Assembly: GCA_001612575.1 (NCBI GenBank)
Contig: LJRV01000165.1
Span: forward strand, 1-64,000
Length of the DNA: 64,000 nucleotides
Direction of reading: 5' to 3'
Origin: Streptobacillus notomytis
GTDB taxonomy: Bacteria > Fusobacteriota > Fusobacteriia > Fusobacteriales > Leptotrichiaceae
The notes under the pieces were generated by a model, which worked only from the letters and a program-made list of their open reading frames with translations, was not told where the DNA came from and ran no database searches. Shown here one piece after another: positions 17,527-28,943 of the stretch. Each line of letters begins with the position of its first letter. The stretch's first letter is position 1. The position numbers were made by a program, and so were the translations under genes.

Positions 17527-17530
17527 AATT

Positions 17531-19434
<1,904 letters not shown>

Positions 19435-19442
19435 GAGGAAAT

Positions 19443-20156
19443 ATGAAAAAATTAATAAAAGTGCTAACAGTCCTATTTTTATTAGGAATATTAGCTTGGT
19501 ATTTAGAATTTTCAGGTTATCTTTATCATAATCATATTTTATCTATGAAATATGATATACATGGCATAGATATATCTCATCATAAGGTAAGGCTTAATTG
19601 GTATCAAATAGATAAAAGGTATAAGTTTGTATTTATGAAGGCAACAGAAGGTAAAGATCATTTAGATAGAGATTTTTTCTATAACTGGAAGAAGGCACAA
19701 CTTACAGGATTTAGAGTGGGGGCATATCATTTCTTTTCTATGCTATCTAAAGGAGAAGAACAGGCTAAATTCTATATTTCCAAAGTACCTATAGTTGAAA
19801 AGGCATTTCCACCTATAATTGATCTAGAAATACCAATTAAATATCCAAAAGAGAGAGTTAATAAAGAACTTAAGGATTTAATAGATAGACTAGAAAAGCA
19901 TTATAGGAAAAAGGTTATCATATATGCTACAAGACATACATATAAGGCGTATATAGAAAATGAGTTTTTAGATAACCCTATATGGATTAGGAATATTAAG
20001 TGGTATCCAAGTCAAAAAAGATGGGATTTTTGGCAATATTCTAATAGAGGAAGAGTTAAGGGTATATCAGGATTTACTGATAGAAATGCTTTTAGAGGAT
20101 CAGATATTGATCATTTTATAAACCAAAATAGAATAAAAAATAAAATAGTTCAATGA
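19443..20156 (+). CDS. Membrane-anchored GH25 (muramidase) lysozyme
   Basis: GH25 enzymes cut the beta-1,4 bond of peptidoglycan. The 237-residue protein has an N-terminal membrane segment (LIKVLTVLFLLGILAWYLEF). The catalytic domain includes DIHGIDISHHKVRLNW (the first Asp of the DxE pair region), FVFMKATEGKDHLD, GFRVGAYHFFSM and PPIIDLEIP, where acidic residues act in catalysis. It ends with the usual WDFWQYSNRGRVKGI and the DIDHF motif. The hydrophobic start may be an uncleaved anchor. A role in cell-wall remodelling fits its setting beside the mur genes. Confidence 0.92.
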   Translation: MKKLIKVLTVLFLLGILAWYLEFSGYLYHNHILSMKYDIHGIDISHHKVRLNWYQIDKRYKFVFMKATEGKDHLDRDFFYNWKKAQLTGFRVGAYHFFSMLSKGEEQAKFYISKVPIVEKAFPPIIDLEIPIKYPKERVNKELKDLIDRLEKHYRKKVIIYATRHTYKAYIENEFLDNPIWIRNIKWYPSQKRWDFWQYSNRGRVKGISGFTDRNAFRGSDIDHFINQNRIKNKIVQ

Positions 20157-20176
20157 AATCTCATGGAACTATTTTT
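20143..20176 (+). terminator. Hairpin terminator overlapping the lysozyme stop
   Basis: AAATAGTTC (20143-20151) pairs with GAACTATTT (20166-20174) and is followed by T residues. The left arm lies within the last codons of the lysozyme gene. Confidence 0.6.
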
Positions 20177-20192
20177 CATGTAAGGGGAAAGA

Positions 20193-22076
20193 ATGAATTT
20201 AGTACAATTTAATAATGTATGGAAGCAATATAACGGGGAATACATATTAAAAGGCATTAATTTTAATGTTAATTATATGGACAAAATTGGATTAATAGGA
20301 TTAAATGGTGTTGGGAAATCATCACTTATTAAGATACTTTTAGGTAAAGAAAATCATGATGGTATGGAAGGAAATGTTAATGAAAAAGGTAATGTTTTTC
20401 TTAATCCTAATATTAAAGTAGGTTATCTTTCTCAAAACCATTCATTTGCTTCTGAAAAAAATACAGTTTATGAGGAATTACTTGAGGTATATTCTAGACA
20501 AAAAGAATTACTTTATGAAATTAATAAGCTTAATACTTTAATGGCAGTATCTGAGAATATAGATAAATTATTAAAAGATTATGAAAAATTACAACATGAA
20601 TATGAGATAACTGGTGGATATGAAATAGAATTTAAGATTAAACAAGTTATGCAAGGGCTTGAATTAAATCATTTTAAAGGCTCTCATATATCATCACTTT
20701 CAGGTGGTGAAAAAACTAGAGTTACACTTGCTAAGTTATTACTTCAAGAGCCAGATTTATTAATACTTGATGAGCCTACTAACCATTTGGATATAGTTTC
20801 TATAGAATGGTTGGAAGAGTACTTAAAAAAATATACTAAAGCATTCATATTAATATCACATGATAGAATATTCTTAGATGAAGTGTGTAATAAGATAATG
20901 GAAATAGAAAATAAGAAAATTTATGAATATAATGGGAATTTTTCAGATTTTGTTATACAAAAAGAATTATATATTAAAGGTGAAATTAAAAGATTTGAAA
21001 AAGAAAGTGAAAAGATAAGAAAAATAGAAGAATATGTAAGTAGATATAAGGCGGGGATAAAGGCAAAACAAGCAAGGGGAAGACAAACTATATTAGATAG
21101 AATGGAAAGAATGGATAATCCCTTATTTAATCCAGGAAGAATGAAGTTAAAATTTGAGATGAGATCTGAATCAGCAGATAGGGTATTAAATGTTGTTAAT
21201 GTATCTAAAAGTTTTGATAATAAGAAAGTTTTAAATAATGTAAGCTTTGATCTATACAAAGGAGATAAGGTAGGAATAATAGGAAAGAATGGAATAGGAA
21301 AATCAACCCTTTTAAAAATATTAATAGGGAAATTAAAGCAAGATAGTGGAGATTTTAAAATAGGAGAAAGGGTTCATGTTGGATATTATGATCAAGATCA
21401 TCAAAATCTTTATTCAAATAATAATATTTTACAAGAAATTAATAGTTCTCTTTTATATACAGAAGAATATTTAAGAAGTAAGGCAGCTTCTTTTCTATTT
21501 ACAAGTGATGATGTGTTAAAACAGATATCATCATTATCAGGAGGAGAAAAAGTTAGAGTTTCCTTACTTAAATTAATAGAAGAAAAGGCTAATTTATTAA
21601 TACTTGATGAACCAACTAACCATTTAGACATATATTCTATAGAAGTTTTAGAAAACGCTCTTATAGATTATACAGGAACTATGCTTTTAATTTCTCATAA
21701 TAGACATTTTTTAGATTCAGTATGTAATAAGATATATTTCTTATCTGAGAATGGTTTAGAAGAATTTAAAGGGAATTATGGTAAGTATAAGGAAAATATT
21801 AAAAGCAAGAAAGAAGTTATAGATAAAACAGAAGAAAAGCTTAGTTATGAAGAAAGGAAGGCTAAACAAAAGGTAGAAATTAAAAGGAAAAAAGATATAG
21901 AAAAGATAGAAAAGGAGTTGGAAGAAATTTCTAAAAAACTTAAAGTTTTAGATGATGAGATGACTAGAGCAGGGCGTGTTAATGATTTAGAGAAAATGAT
22001 TAATGTGCAAAAAGAAATAGAAGATATGAAAGCTAGGGAAGATGAATTAATATTATTGTGGAGTGAATTAGAGTAG
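20193..22076 (+). CDS. ABC-F family ATPase (Uup/YdiF type)
   Basis: The 627-residue protein has two ABC ATPase domains and no membrane segments, as in ABC-F proteins that act on ribosomes. Domain 1 has Walker A GLNGVGKSS, signature LSGGEKTRV and LLILDEPTNHLD. Domain 2 has GKNGIGKST, LSGGEKVRVSL and again DEPTNHLD. A charged P-site linker (about 250-300) joins them, and a C-terminal coiled coil (about 545-627) follows, like Uup and related factors. It is more likely a housekeeping translation or DNA-linked factor than an antibiotic resistance protein. Confidence 0.93.
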   Translation: MNLVQFNNVWKQYNGEYILKGINFNVNYMDKIGLIGLNGVGKSSLIKILLGKENHDGMEGNVNEKGNVFLNPNIKVGYLSQNHSFASEKNTVYEELLEVYSRQKELLYEINKLNTLMAVSENIDKLLKDYEKLQHEYEITGGYEIEFKIKQVMQGLELNHFKGSHISSLSGGEKTRVTLAKLLLQEPDLLILDEPTNHLDIVSIEWLEEYLKKYTKAFILISHDRIFLDEVCNKIMEIENKKIYEYNGNFSDFVIQKELYIKGEIKRFEKESEKIRKIEEYVSRYKAGIKAKQARGRQTILDRMERMDNPLFNPGRMKLKFEMRSESADRVLNVVNVSKSFDNKKVLNNVSFDLYKGDKVGIIGKNGIGKSTLLKILIGKLKQDSGDFKIGERVHVGYYDQDHQNLYSNNNILQEINSSLLYTEEYLRSKAASFLFTSDDVLKQISSLSGGEKVRVSLLKLIEEKANLLILDEPTNHLDIYSIEVLENALIDYTGTMLLISHNRHFLDSVCNKIYFLSENGLEEFKGNYGKYKENIKSKKEVIDKTEEKLSYEERKAKQKVEIKRKKDIEKIEKELEEISKKLKVLDDEMTRAGRVNDLEKMINVQKEIEDMKAREDELILLWSELE

Positions 22077-22141
22077 TTTTTATTATTTTTTTTTGATATA
22101 ATTAAAATACAACACGAGAAAGGGAAATTCCTTGATTAAAT

Positions 22142-23359
22142 ATGAGTAAATTAAATATATTAGAAGGACTTTTAGGAAAGAAAATTCCTTCTTTAAAAGA
22201 AGATTTTAGAGTTGTTATAAATTCTAAAGAATCAAGCCCAAATAGTGTTTTTTTTGCTATTAATAAAGGGAATGATTATGCAAAAGAAGCTGAAAATATG
22301 GGAGCTTTTGTAATTTATGATAAAAAAGAACTTAAAATAAGTAATGGATATTATGTAGAAAATAGCGTTAAGTTTATGCAAGAATTTGCAAAAAGTTATA
22401 GAAAAAACAATAAATTTACAGTTATTGGTATCACTGGTTCAAATGGTAAAACAACTGTTAAGGACATATTATATTCTGTTTTAAAGAATAAGGGTGTAAG
22501 GGCATGTAAGACACAGGGGAACTATAATAATCATATAGGCTTACCATTTACTATACTTTCAGCAAAAGATAGTGATGAAATACTATTACTTGAGATGGGA
22601 ATGTCAAATTTAGGTGAAATTGATTTACTTGGTAATATATCTAAACCAGATTATTCAATAATAACTAATATAGGGCAATCTCATTTAGAATATCTAAAAA
22701 CTATGGAAAATGTTTTTAAAGCTAAAATAGAAATTATACCTCATACATCAAAAAAGGTTGTAGTTAACGGAAAAGATAAATTTCTTTCTAAATTAGATGA
22801 TGTTATAAAAGTTGAGATTAAGGATATTAAAACTAATCTTTTAGGAGAACATAATTTATTAAATGTATCAATGGTTGATAGTTTGCTTAAATATATGGGA
22901 TATACAGATTTATGTTATGAAAATATTGAATTAACAGAAGGAAGATTTCAAATAGTAAATGGAAAATACATATATATTAATGATGCTTACAATGCTTCAC
23001 CTATATCTATGAAAGCATCTCTTGAAACATTTTCTAAGATATATAATGATAAATTTAAAATAATTGTATTAGGAGATATGCTAGAGCTTGGAAAAGATGA
23101 AAAAAAATATCATGAGGATTTAAGTTATGTATTAAAAGAAATAAATTTTGATGAAATATATCTTTATGGAATTTGCATGAAATATCTTTATGAAAAATTA
23201 TGTAATTTAGATAACATCTATTTTAAATTTAAGCATTTTGATAACAAGGAAGAAATAAAAATAACTATAAATAATATAGATACTAATAAAGAAAAAGTTG
23301 TATTATTAAAGGGATCAAGATCCATGAAAATGGAAGATATAATGGAGGGAAATAATTAA
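22142..23359 (+). CDS. murF: UDP-MurNAc-tripeptide--D-Ala-D-Ala ligase
   Basis: MurF adds D-Ala-D-Ala to the UDP-MurNAc tripeptide. The 405-residue ligase has ATP-loop GITGSNGKTTVKDILYS, the Glu/His motif LLEMGMSNLGEIDLL, the ITNIGQSHLEYL motif, and the NDAYNASPISMKASLE region typical of MurF. A TATAAT -10 lies at 22097-22102 without a clear -35. It is slightly shorter than E. coli MurF (452). It begins the cluster murF-mraY-murD-ftsW-murG and its last base is shared with the mraY start. Confidence 0.95.
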   Translation: MSKLNILEGLLGKKIPSLKEDFRVVINSKESSPNSVFFAINKGNDYAKEAENMGAFVIYDKKELKISNGYYVENSVKFMQEFAKSYRKNNKFTVIGITGSNGKTTVKDILYSVLKNKGVRACKTQGNYNNHIGLPFTILSAKDSDEILLLEMGMSNLGEIDLLGNISKPDYSIITNIGQSHLEYLKTMENVFKAKIEIIPHTSKKVVVNGKDKFLSKLDDVIKVEIKDIKTNLLGEHNLLNVSMVDSLLKYMGYTDLCYENIELTEGRFQIVNGKYIYINDAYNASPISMKASLETFSKIYNDKFKIIVLGDMLELGKDEKKYHEDLSYVLKEINFDEIYLYGICMKYLYEKLCNLDNIYFKFKHFDNKEEIKITINNIDTNKEKVVLLKGSRSMKMEDIMEGNN

Positions 23360-24447
23360 TGCTATACTATATTCAAAGTCTATTTATAGACCAATACACA
23401 TATTTAAGAATATTTAAATATATATCAATAAGAATGGGAGTTGCATTTGGTGTTTCATTGTGTTTTATGATAATATTTGGAAATTCATTTATTAGATGGT
23501 TGAAATATAAGAAATTTGGAGACACTATAAGAGAATATGGACCTGAGAGTCATTATCTTAAACAAGGAACACCTACTATGGGCGGTCTTTTAATCATAGC
23601 TTCTATTTTGTTTTCAACATTTATTGCAGGAAATTTTACTAATAAATTTACGATTTTCCTATTTTTCATGACTATAGTATTTTCTACTATAGGATTTTAT
23701 GATGATTATTTAAAACTTACTAAAAGTAAAAAAGGTCTTTCTGGAAAGAAAAAACTTTTATTTCAAACTATAATGACTTTAATAGTCTTCATTTTCATAT
23801 ATCAATTAGGTTTAGTTAATAAAACTATAGATTTTTCAATAATTAATCCTGTATTAAAAAAATCATACATATATATTGGACCTATAGCATTTTTCATTTT
23901 CATGTTCTTCATAATAGTAGGAACATCTAATGCTGTTAATTTAACAGATGGTTTAGATGGTTTAGTTAGTAGCCAAATAGTTACAGTATCATCTATATTA
24001 ATGTTAATAGCTTATGCAGTAGGACACTATAACTGGTCAGAATATATTAATATTTATTATGTAATGGGAGCAGGGGAAATAGCTGTATTTTTATCATCTA
24101 TAGTTGGAGGTTGTTTAGGATTTTTATGGTTTAACTTTTATCCTGCACAGATGTTTATGGGAGATGTAGGTTCTCTTACTATAGGTGGATTATTAGGGAC
24201 TATATTCATATTATTAAAACAGGAATTACTTTTACCTGTTATGGGTATAATTTTCTTTATCGAAGCTTTATCTGTAATAATACAAGTAATATCATTTAGA
24301 AAATTTAAGAAAAGAGTATTTAAAATGGCACCTATACATCATCATTTTGAGAAATTAGGTATGCCAGAAACAAAAGTAACTGTTAGATTTTTAATTATTA
24401 CAATTATTGCTGGACTACTAGCATTAATGATACTTAAGTTAAGATAG
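23359..24447 (+). CDS. mraY: Phospho-MurNAc-pentapeptide transferase
   Basis: MraY transfers phospho-MurNAc-pentapeptide to undecaprenyl phosphate, making lipid I at the inner membrane. The 362-residue polytopic protein has about ten hydrophobic segments. It shows QGTPTMGGLLI, the Asp pair in GFYDDYLKLTKS, NAVNLTDGLDGLVS with the third catalytic Asp, FMGDVGSLTIGG, and the metal-proximal APIHHHFEKLG. The ATG overlaps the murF stop by 1 bp. Confidence 0.98.
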   Translation: MLYYIQSLFIDQYTYLRIFKYISIRMGVAFGVSLCFMIIFGNSFIRWLKYKKFGDTIREYGPESHYLKQGTPTMGGLLIIASILFSTFIAGNFTNKFTIFLFFMTIVFSTIGFYDDYLKLTKSKKGLSGKKKLLFQTIMTLIVFIFIYQLGLVNKTIDFSIINPVLKKSYIYIGPIAFFIFMFFIIVGTSNAVNLTDGLDGLVSSQIVTVSSILMLIAYAVGHYNWSEYINIYYVMGAGEIAVFLSSIVGGCLGFLWFNFYPAQMFMGDVGSLTIGGLLGTIFILLKQELLLPVMGIIFFIEALSVIIQVISFRKFKKRVFKMAPIHHHFEKLGMPETKVTVRFLIITIIAGLLALMILKLR

Positions 24448-24456
24448 GAGATAAAA

Positions 24457-25830
24457 ATGATTATAGTATTTGGTGCAGGTATTAGTGGAATAGGAGCTAA
24501 AGATTTATTAGAATCAAAGGGTAAAGAGGTAATATTAGTTGATGATAAAGTTGGTGAAATAACTACTGACAAGGCATTAGAAATTATTGAAAGTAAGGAA
24601 ATAGAATATATAGTTAAATCACCAGGAATATCTTTTGAAAATAGTTTTATTAAAAAGGCTATGGATAAAAATATACCCATATATTCTGAAATAGATATAG
24701 CATATGAGTATATGAATAAAGATATACAAATTATTGCATTTACAGGAACTAATGGTAAGACAACCACTTGTACTAAAACATATGAAATGCTTAAAAAAGC
24801 AGGTTTTAACGTGGAATTAGGGGGTAATGTTGGAAGATCTTTTGCAGAGATAGTAAAAGAGGGGAAGGAACTTGACTATATAGTACTTGAATTAAGTAGT
24901 TATCAACTTGAAAATAATCCTAAAATAAAACCATATATATCAGGAATAATAAATTTAACACCAGATCATTTAGGAAGATATAAAGATGTTGAAGATTATT
25001 ATATGACTAAATTTAATATTTTTTCAAATCAAGATAAAAAAGATAGAATGATAGTTAATGTAGATGATGTTACTTTTTTAAATCTATACAAAAAAGCTAA
25101 GGAATTAGAAAATTATAGAAATCCTAAAAGGGTATATATTAGTATTAATAATAAGGGTAGTATATTTGTTAAAAATGATCAAATATATGTTATGAAAGAT
25201 TTAAGTGAAATGTATAATTCTAAATTTAGTTTAAGTCAAAGTGCAGATAAATTAATTGCAGTTAAAGATATTGCATTAAAAGGAGAACATAATTTAGAAA
25301 ACATGCTATTTCTAATTGCTACAGCTAAAATTTGTGGTGTGCCTAATAAGGTAATTAGAAATTTCTTAAAGGAAGTAAAAAGTATAGAACATAGAATGGA
25401 AGATTTTTTTAGTAAATTAAATACAGTATTTATTAATGATTCAAAGGGAACTAATGTAGCCTCAACTAGTAAAGCTATATATTCATATGAAAATGATGTG
25501 ATATTAATATGTGGTGGAGAAGATAAGAAAGTTCCTTTATATGAATTAGGTAAAGCAATAGGAAAAAAAATTAAATTTACATACATATATGGAGAAAATA
25601 GATATTTAATAGAAAATGAATTAAAAAAAGTTGGATATAGAAAATATATCATTTTTGAAACAGTTGATGAGTGTATAAAACATATTAAAGATAATGTAGA
25701 CTTTGAAGAAAATAATACCATACTTTATTCTCCAGCTACTTCAAGTTTTGATCAGTTTAAGAATTTTGAAGAAAGAGGTAAATATTTTAAGAGTAAAGTT
25801 ATAGAAATTTTAGGAGAAAAAAATGTATAA
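24457..25830 (+). CDS. murD: UDP-MurNAc-L-alanine--D-glutamate ligase
   Basis: MurD adds D-Glu to UDP-MurNAc-L-Ala in the cytoplasm. The 457-residue enzyme has an N-terminal nucleotide-sugar domain (VFGAGISGIGAKDLLESKG), ATP loop FTGTNGKTTTCT, YIVLELSSYQLE, INLTPDHLGRY and the C-terminal INDSKGTNVAST. Spacing to mraY is 9 bp, and it overlaps ftsW by 8 bp. Confidence 0.97.
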   Translation: MIIVFGAGISGIGAKDLLESKGKEVILVDDKVGEITTDKALEIIESKEIEYIVKSPGISFENSFIKKAMDKNIPIYSEIDIAYEYMNKDIQIIAFTGTNGKTTTCTKTYEMLKKAGFNVELGGNVGRSFAEIVKEGKELDYIVLELSSYQLENNPKIKPYISGIINLTPDHLGRYKDVEDYYMTKFNIFSNQDKKDRMIVNVDDVTFLNLYKKAKELENYRNPKRVYISINNKGSIFVKNDQIYVMKDLSEMYNSKFSLSQSADKLIAVKDIALKGEHNLENMLFLIATAKICGVPNKVIRNFLKEVKSIEHRMEDFFSKLNTVFINDSKGTNVASTSKAIYSYENDVILICGGEDKKVPLYELGKAIGKKIKFTYIYGENRYLIENELKKVGYRKYIIFETVDECIKHIKDNVDFEENNTILYSPATSSFDQFKNFEERGKYFKSKVIEILGEKNV

Positions 25831-26941
25831 TTTTTTTAAGACAGATAGTAAAAAAAAGTTAATTACTACAATAATTATACTAATTTTAATATTAAATATC
25901 ATAGGAGTATTTAATTTACTTAGTTTAACATCACCTGAAAGTTTAAAAAACACTTTAGGTTTAAGTCATGTGTCAATAATTAGTAAACATTTGATATATT
26001 TAGCGGTAACTTTTTCTTTTATGTTGTTTATAATCCTATTTGTTAATTTTAATTATTTAAATAAAAAAACAGTATTTATTATGATTTTTATTGTAGCTGG
26101 ATTAGTGTATACCTTGTATGCAGGTAAGGCTATAAATGGAGCTAAAAGATGGATAAAGATAGGGAATCTCACTATACAGTTTTCAGAATTTTCCAAGGTT
26201 GGATTAGTATTAGTTTTAGCATATATGATAGAAAGAGCTTACTATATTAAAAGAGAAAGATTAAATATATATATGTACACAGGAATTTATACTCTTTTTT
26301 GTGCAGGATTAATACTAATTTCTAGATCTTTTTCATCTACTGTACAATTTATACTATTATTCCTTTGTATGTATTGGGTAAGTGAGGTAATTTCATATAA
26401 AAAAGTAATATTTACAGTAGTATGCCTTGTTCTTGCAGGATTAGGGTCTATTTTTTCAAAGGGGTATAGAATATCAAGGTTAAATCTTGAAAATGAACAT
26501 GCTCTGCTTTCTATGAAGTCTATAAGTAATGGTGGAATATTTGGTTCAGGTTATGGAAATGGTATTTCAAGGAATTTTTATCTTCCAGAAGTACAAACAG
26601 ACTATATTTTTGCAGGGTTTGTTGATGAATGGGGATTTATAGGGGCTATAGTTTTAATATTACTTTTTATATTATTAATTTATTTCATATTTTATAGTGC
26701 AAAATTTGCTAATTCTATATATGAAAAAATGATAATTTATGGAGTAGGATTTATGATATCCAATCAGTTTATTCTTCATATAGGCATAAATGTTAATATA
26801 CTTCCATCAACAGGAGTAACATTGCCATTTTTAAGTGCTGGGGGATCATCAATGGTTAGTGTGGGTATAGGACTTGGTTTGGTTATAGGTATAATTTTAA
26901 ATATGAATGATAAACTAGAAGAAGGTGTTATATATGAGTAA
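25823..26941 (+). CDS. ftsW: FtsW/RodA/SpoVE-family peptidoglycan glycosyltransferase
   Basis: SEDS proteins polymerise lipid II into glycan strands. The 372-residue protein has about ten membrane segments. The FtsW-type motifs are GAKRWIKIGNLTIQFSEF, where the family has G-x-x-R-W, the QTDYIFAG loop, and the end region PSTGVTLPFLSAGGSSM. The extracellular loop with NGGIFGSGYGNG is also typical. Its place between murD and murG points to the divisome enzyme FtsW rather than RodA. No ftsQ, ftsA or ftsZ follows. Confidence 0.95.
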   Translation: MYNFFKTDSKKKLITTIIILILILNIIGVFNLLSLTSPESLKNTLGLSHVSIISKHLIYLAVTFSFMLFIILFVNFNYLNKKTVFIMIFIVAGLVYTLYAGKAINGAKRWIKIGNLTIQFSEFSKVGLVLVLAYMIERAYYIKRERLNIYMYTGIYTLFCAGLILISRSFSSTVQFILLFLCMYWVSEVISYKKVIFTVVCLVLAGLGSIFSKGYRISRLNLENEHALLSMKSISNGGIFGSGYGNGISRNFYLPEVQTDYIFAGFVDEWGFIGAIVLILLFILLIYFIFYSAKFANSIYEKMIIYGVGFMISNQFILHIGINVNILPSTGVTLPFLSAGGSSMVSVGIGLGLVIGIILNMNDKLEEGVIYE

Positions 26942-27980
26942 AATCTTAATTACCACAGGTGGTACTGGAGGGCATATTTATCCAGCATTATCACTTGCAG
27001 AAAAACTTGAAAATAAAGGACATGAATTAGTATTTATGGGAACATGTCATAGAATGGAAAAAGATATAGTTCCAGAAAGAGGATATAAGTTTTATGGACT
27101 TGATATACTTCCTATTAGAAGTATAATCGGAATAATTAAGTTATTTAAAGGTATTTATGATGCAAGAAAAATATTAAAAAAAGAAAAAATTGATTATGTA
27201 ATAGGTTTTGGAAACTATATCTCACTTCCAGCCTTACTTGCAGCTAAAACATTAAAACTTGATATATTTTTACAAGAACAAAATGTAACTATGGGACAGG
27301 CAAATAAATGGCTTTATCCTTATGCTAAAACAGTATTTATAGCATTTGAAGAAACACTAAAAAACATTAAAAATGTTCATAAAGAAAAATTTGTTGTAAC
27401 GGGCAATCCCATTAGACCAGAGTTCTATAATATCTCTAAAGAAGAAGCTAGAGAAAAAATGGGTATAGATAAAAATGCTAAAGTAATAGCTGTAATGGGA
27501 GGATCATTAGGAGCTAAAAATATTAATGATGCTATAGTTAAGAAATTTGAATATATTAAAAATTCTCAGGTTATATTTTATTGGGCTACTGGTAAGGAGC
27601 TATATAAGGATACTATAAATAGGATAAAAGAAAATGAAAATACTATAGTAGTCCCATATTTTGAAGAAGTGTACAATGTTATGGCAGCCTCAGATATACT
27701 TTTATGTCGTGCTGGAGCATCAACTATATCTGAATTAATAGAACTTGAAAAACCTTCCATACTTGTGCCGTATAATTTTGTTGGACAAAAAGAAAATGCA
27801 GAAATATTAGAAGTTATTAATTCTGCTAAAATATATGGAAATGAAGAAGTTGAAAATGCTATAGAAGAAGCTATAAGACTTGTAAATAGTAGTGATAAAC
27901 TTAAATATATGAGAGATAATATTTCTAAAATTAACCCAGGTAATGCAGTAGATAATATTATTAACTATCTTGAGAGTTAG
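26934..27980 (+). CDS. murG: UDP-GlcNAc--lipid I GlcNAc transferase
   Basis: MurG adds GlcNAc to lipid I on the inner leaflet, giving lipid II. The 348-residue GT-B protein begins with the glycine-rich GGTGGHIYPALSLAE. It has GFGNYISLPALLAAK, LQEQNVTMGQANKWL, GGSLGAKNIN and the donor-site CRAGASTISELIELEKPSI. I chose the ATG at 26934, which overlaps ftsW by 8 bp, rather than a GTG three codons upstream. The usual murC-murB genes do not follow. Confidence 0.97.
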   Translation: MSKILITTGGTGGHIYPALSLAEKLENKGHELVFMGTCHRMEKDIVPERGYKFYGLDILPIRSIIGIIKLFKGIYDARKILKKEKIDYVIGFGNYISLPALLAAKTLKLDIFLQEQNVTMGQANKWLYPYAKTVFIAFEETLKNIKNVHKEKFVVTGNPIRPEFYNISKEEAREKMGIDKNAKVIAVMGGSLGAKNINDAIVKKFEYIKNSQVIFYWATGKELYKDTINRIKENENTIVVPYFEEVYNVMAASDILLCRAGASTISELIELEKPSILVPYNFVGQKENAEILEVINSAKIYGNEEVENAIEEAIRLVNSSDKLKYMRDNISKINPGNAVDNIINYLES

Positions 27981-27982
27981 TT

Positions 27983-28624
27983 ATGGATAAAATTTTAATA
28001 ACAGCATTTGAACCATTTGGAGGAGATGATTTAAATGTTTCAGAAAAGGTTTTAAACTTTCTTCCAGAAAAAATAGGAAATTTAAAAATAGTTAAACTTT
28101 TATTACCTGTAGTAAGAAATAAAAGTTTAGATAAAATTAAAGATGAAATAAGAAAAGAAAACCCTAAATATATATTAGCTTTGGGACAAGCAGGAGGAAT
28201 AAAGAATGTATCTATAGAAAGAATAGGTATTAATGTTGATGATTATAGGATAAAAGATAATGAGGGGAATCAACCTGTGGATGAGAAGATTTTTGATGAT
28301 GGAGAAAATGCATATTTTTCAACTTTACCAATTAAAAGAATATATGAAAAATTAGAAAGCAAAGGCTATCCAGTAAAAATTTCTAATACTGCAGGAACTT
28401 TTGTATGTAATCATGTACTATATGGAATTAGATATATTATAGAAAAAGAAAATCTTGGAATCAAGGCAGGATTTATACATTTACCATATATGAGTGAACA
28501 GGTAAAAGGAAACACATCATTTTCTATGCCTATTGAAGATATATTAAATGCAGTAGTTAAAGCTATAGAGGTCATATCAAACTATAATGAAGATAAAAAA
28601 ATAGTAGCAGGTGAAATATTTTAA
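27983..28624 (+). CDS. pcp: Pyrrolidone-carboxylate peptidase
   Basis: Pcp (peptidase C15) removes N-terminal pyroglutamate from peptides. The 213-residue protein starts ILITAFEPFGGDDLN and has LALGQAGGIKNVSIERIGIN. The catalytic Cys lies in NTAGTFVCNHVLYG and the catalytic His in GFIHLPYMSEQ. It follows murG by 2 bp in place of murC and is probably co-transcribed with the cell-wall genes. A strong terminator follows. Confidence 0.96.
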   Translation: MDKILITAFEPFGGDDLNVSEKVLNFLPEKIGNLKIVKLLLPVVRNKSLDKIKDEIRKENPKYILALGQAGGIKNVSIERIGINVDDYRIKDNEGNQPVDEKIFDDGENAYFSTLPIKRIYEKLESKGYPVKISNTAGTFVCNHVLYGIRYIIEKENLGIKAGFIHLPYMSEQVKGNTSFSMPIEDILNAVVKAIEVISNYNEDKKIVAGEIF

Positions 28625-28627
28625 TAA

Positions 28628-28660
28628 AGAGTTTCTAAAATCAGAAACTCTTTTTATTTT
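28628..28660 (+). terminator. Terminator of the mur-pcp operon
   Basis: AGAGTTTCT (28628-28636) and AGAAACTCT (28643-28651) form a perfect stem followed by TTTTATTTT. Confidence 0.9.
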
Positions 28661-28744
28661 AAAACAAAAATAATTTTTTACACGAACTCTTAACAAAATA
28701 TCGTTGGGTAGAGGTATACTTTTACGGATAACAATTAATTAAAA

Positions 28745-28943
28745 ATGAGTAAAAGAATTAAAAGAAAAAGGTAAATTAAAAAAATGGTTAAGAGGGAATG
28801 TAAGGCTAATAAGGGCTATTTTAATAACAGGAAGCTTTTTAAGTAATATATCTTATTCAGAGAATTATGAAAAAGATCCAACAGAAAATCAACAAGGCGT
28901 AGGAAGTAGATTCACTACTTTTAATTCCAATTTTTATACATGA
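28745..28943 (+). pseudogene. N-terminal remnant of an autotransporter gene
   Basis: After ATGAGTAAAA a one-base shift gives the frame KELKEKGKLKKWLRGNVRLI, then RAILITGSFLSNISYS and ENYEKD. This resembles the long charged signal peptide used by Leptotrichiaceae autotransporters. The frame ends about 25 residues later at TGA (28941-28943), exactly where a Fic-gene fragment begins. The single extra A in the AAAA run near the start destroys the normal frame. It is a 5' gene stub with no passenger or barrel. Confidence 0.65.

Noticed and set aside
20193..22076. Antibiotic-resistance ABC-F
   Set aside because: The C-terminal coiled coil and the linker resemble Uup-type housekeeping proteins, and no resistance context is present.
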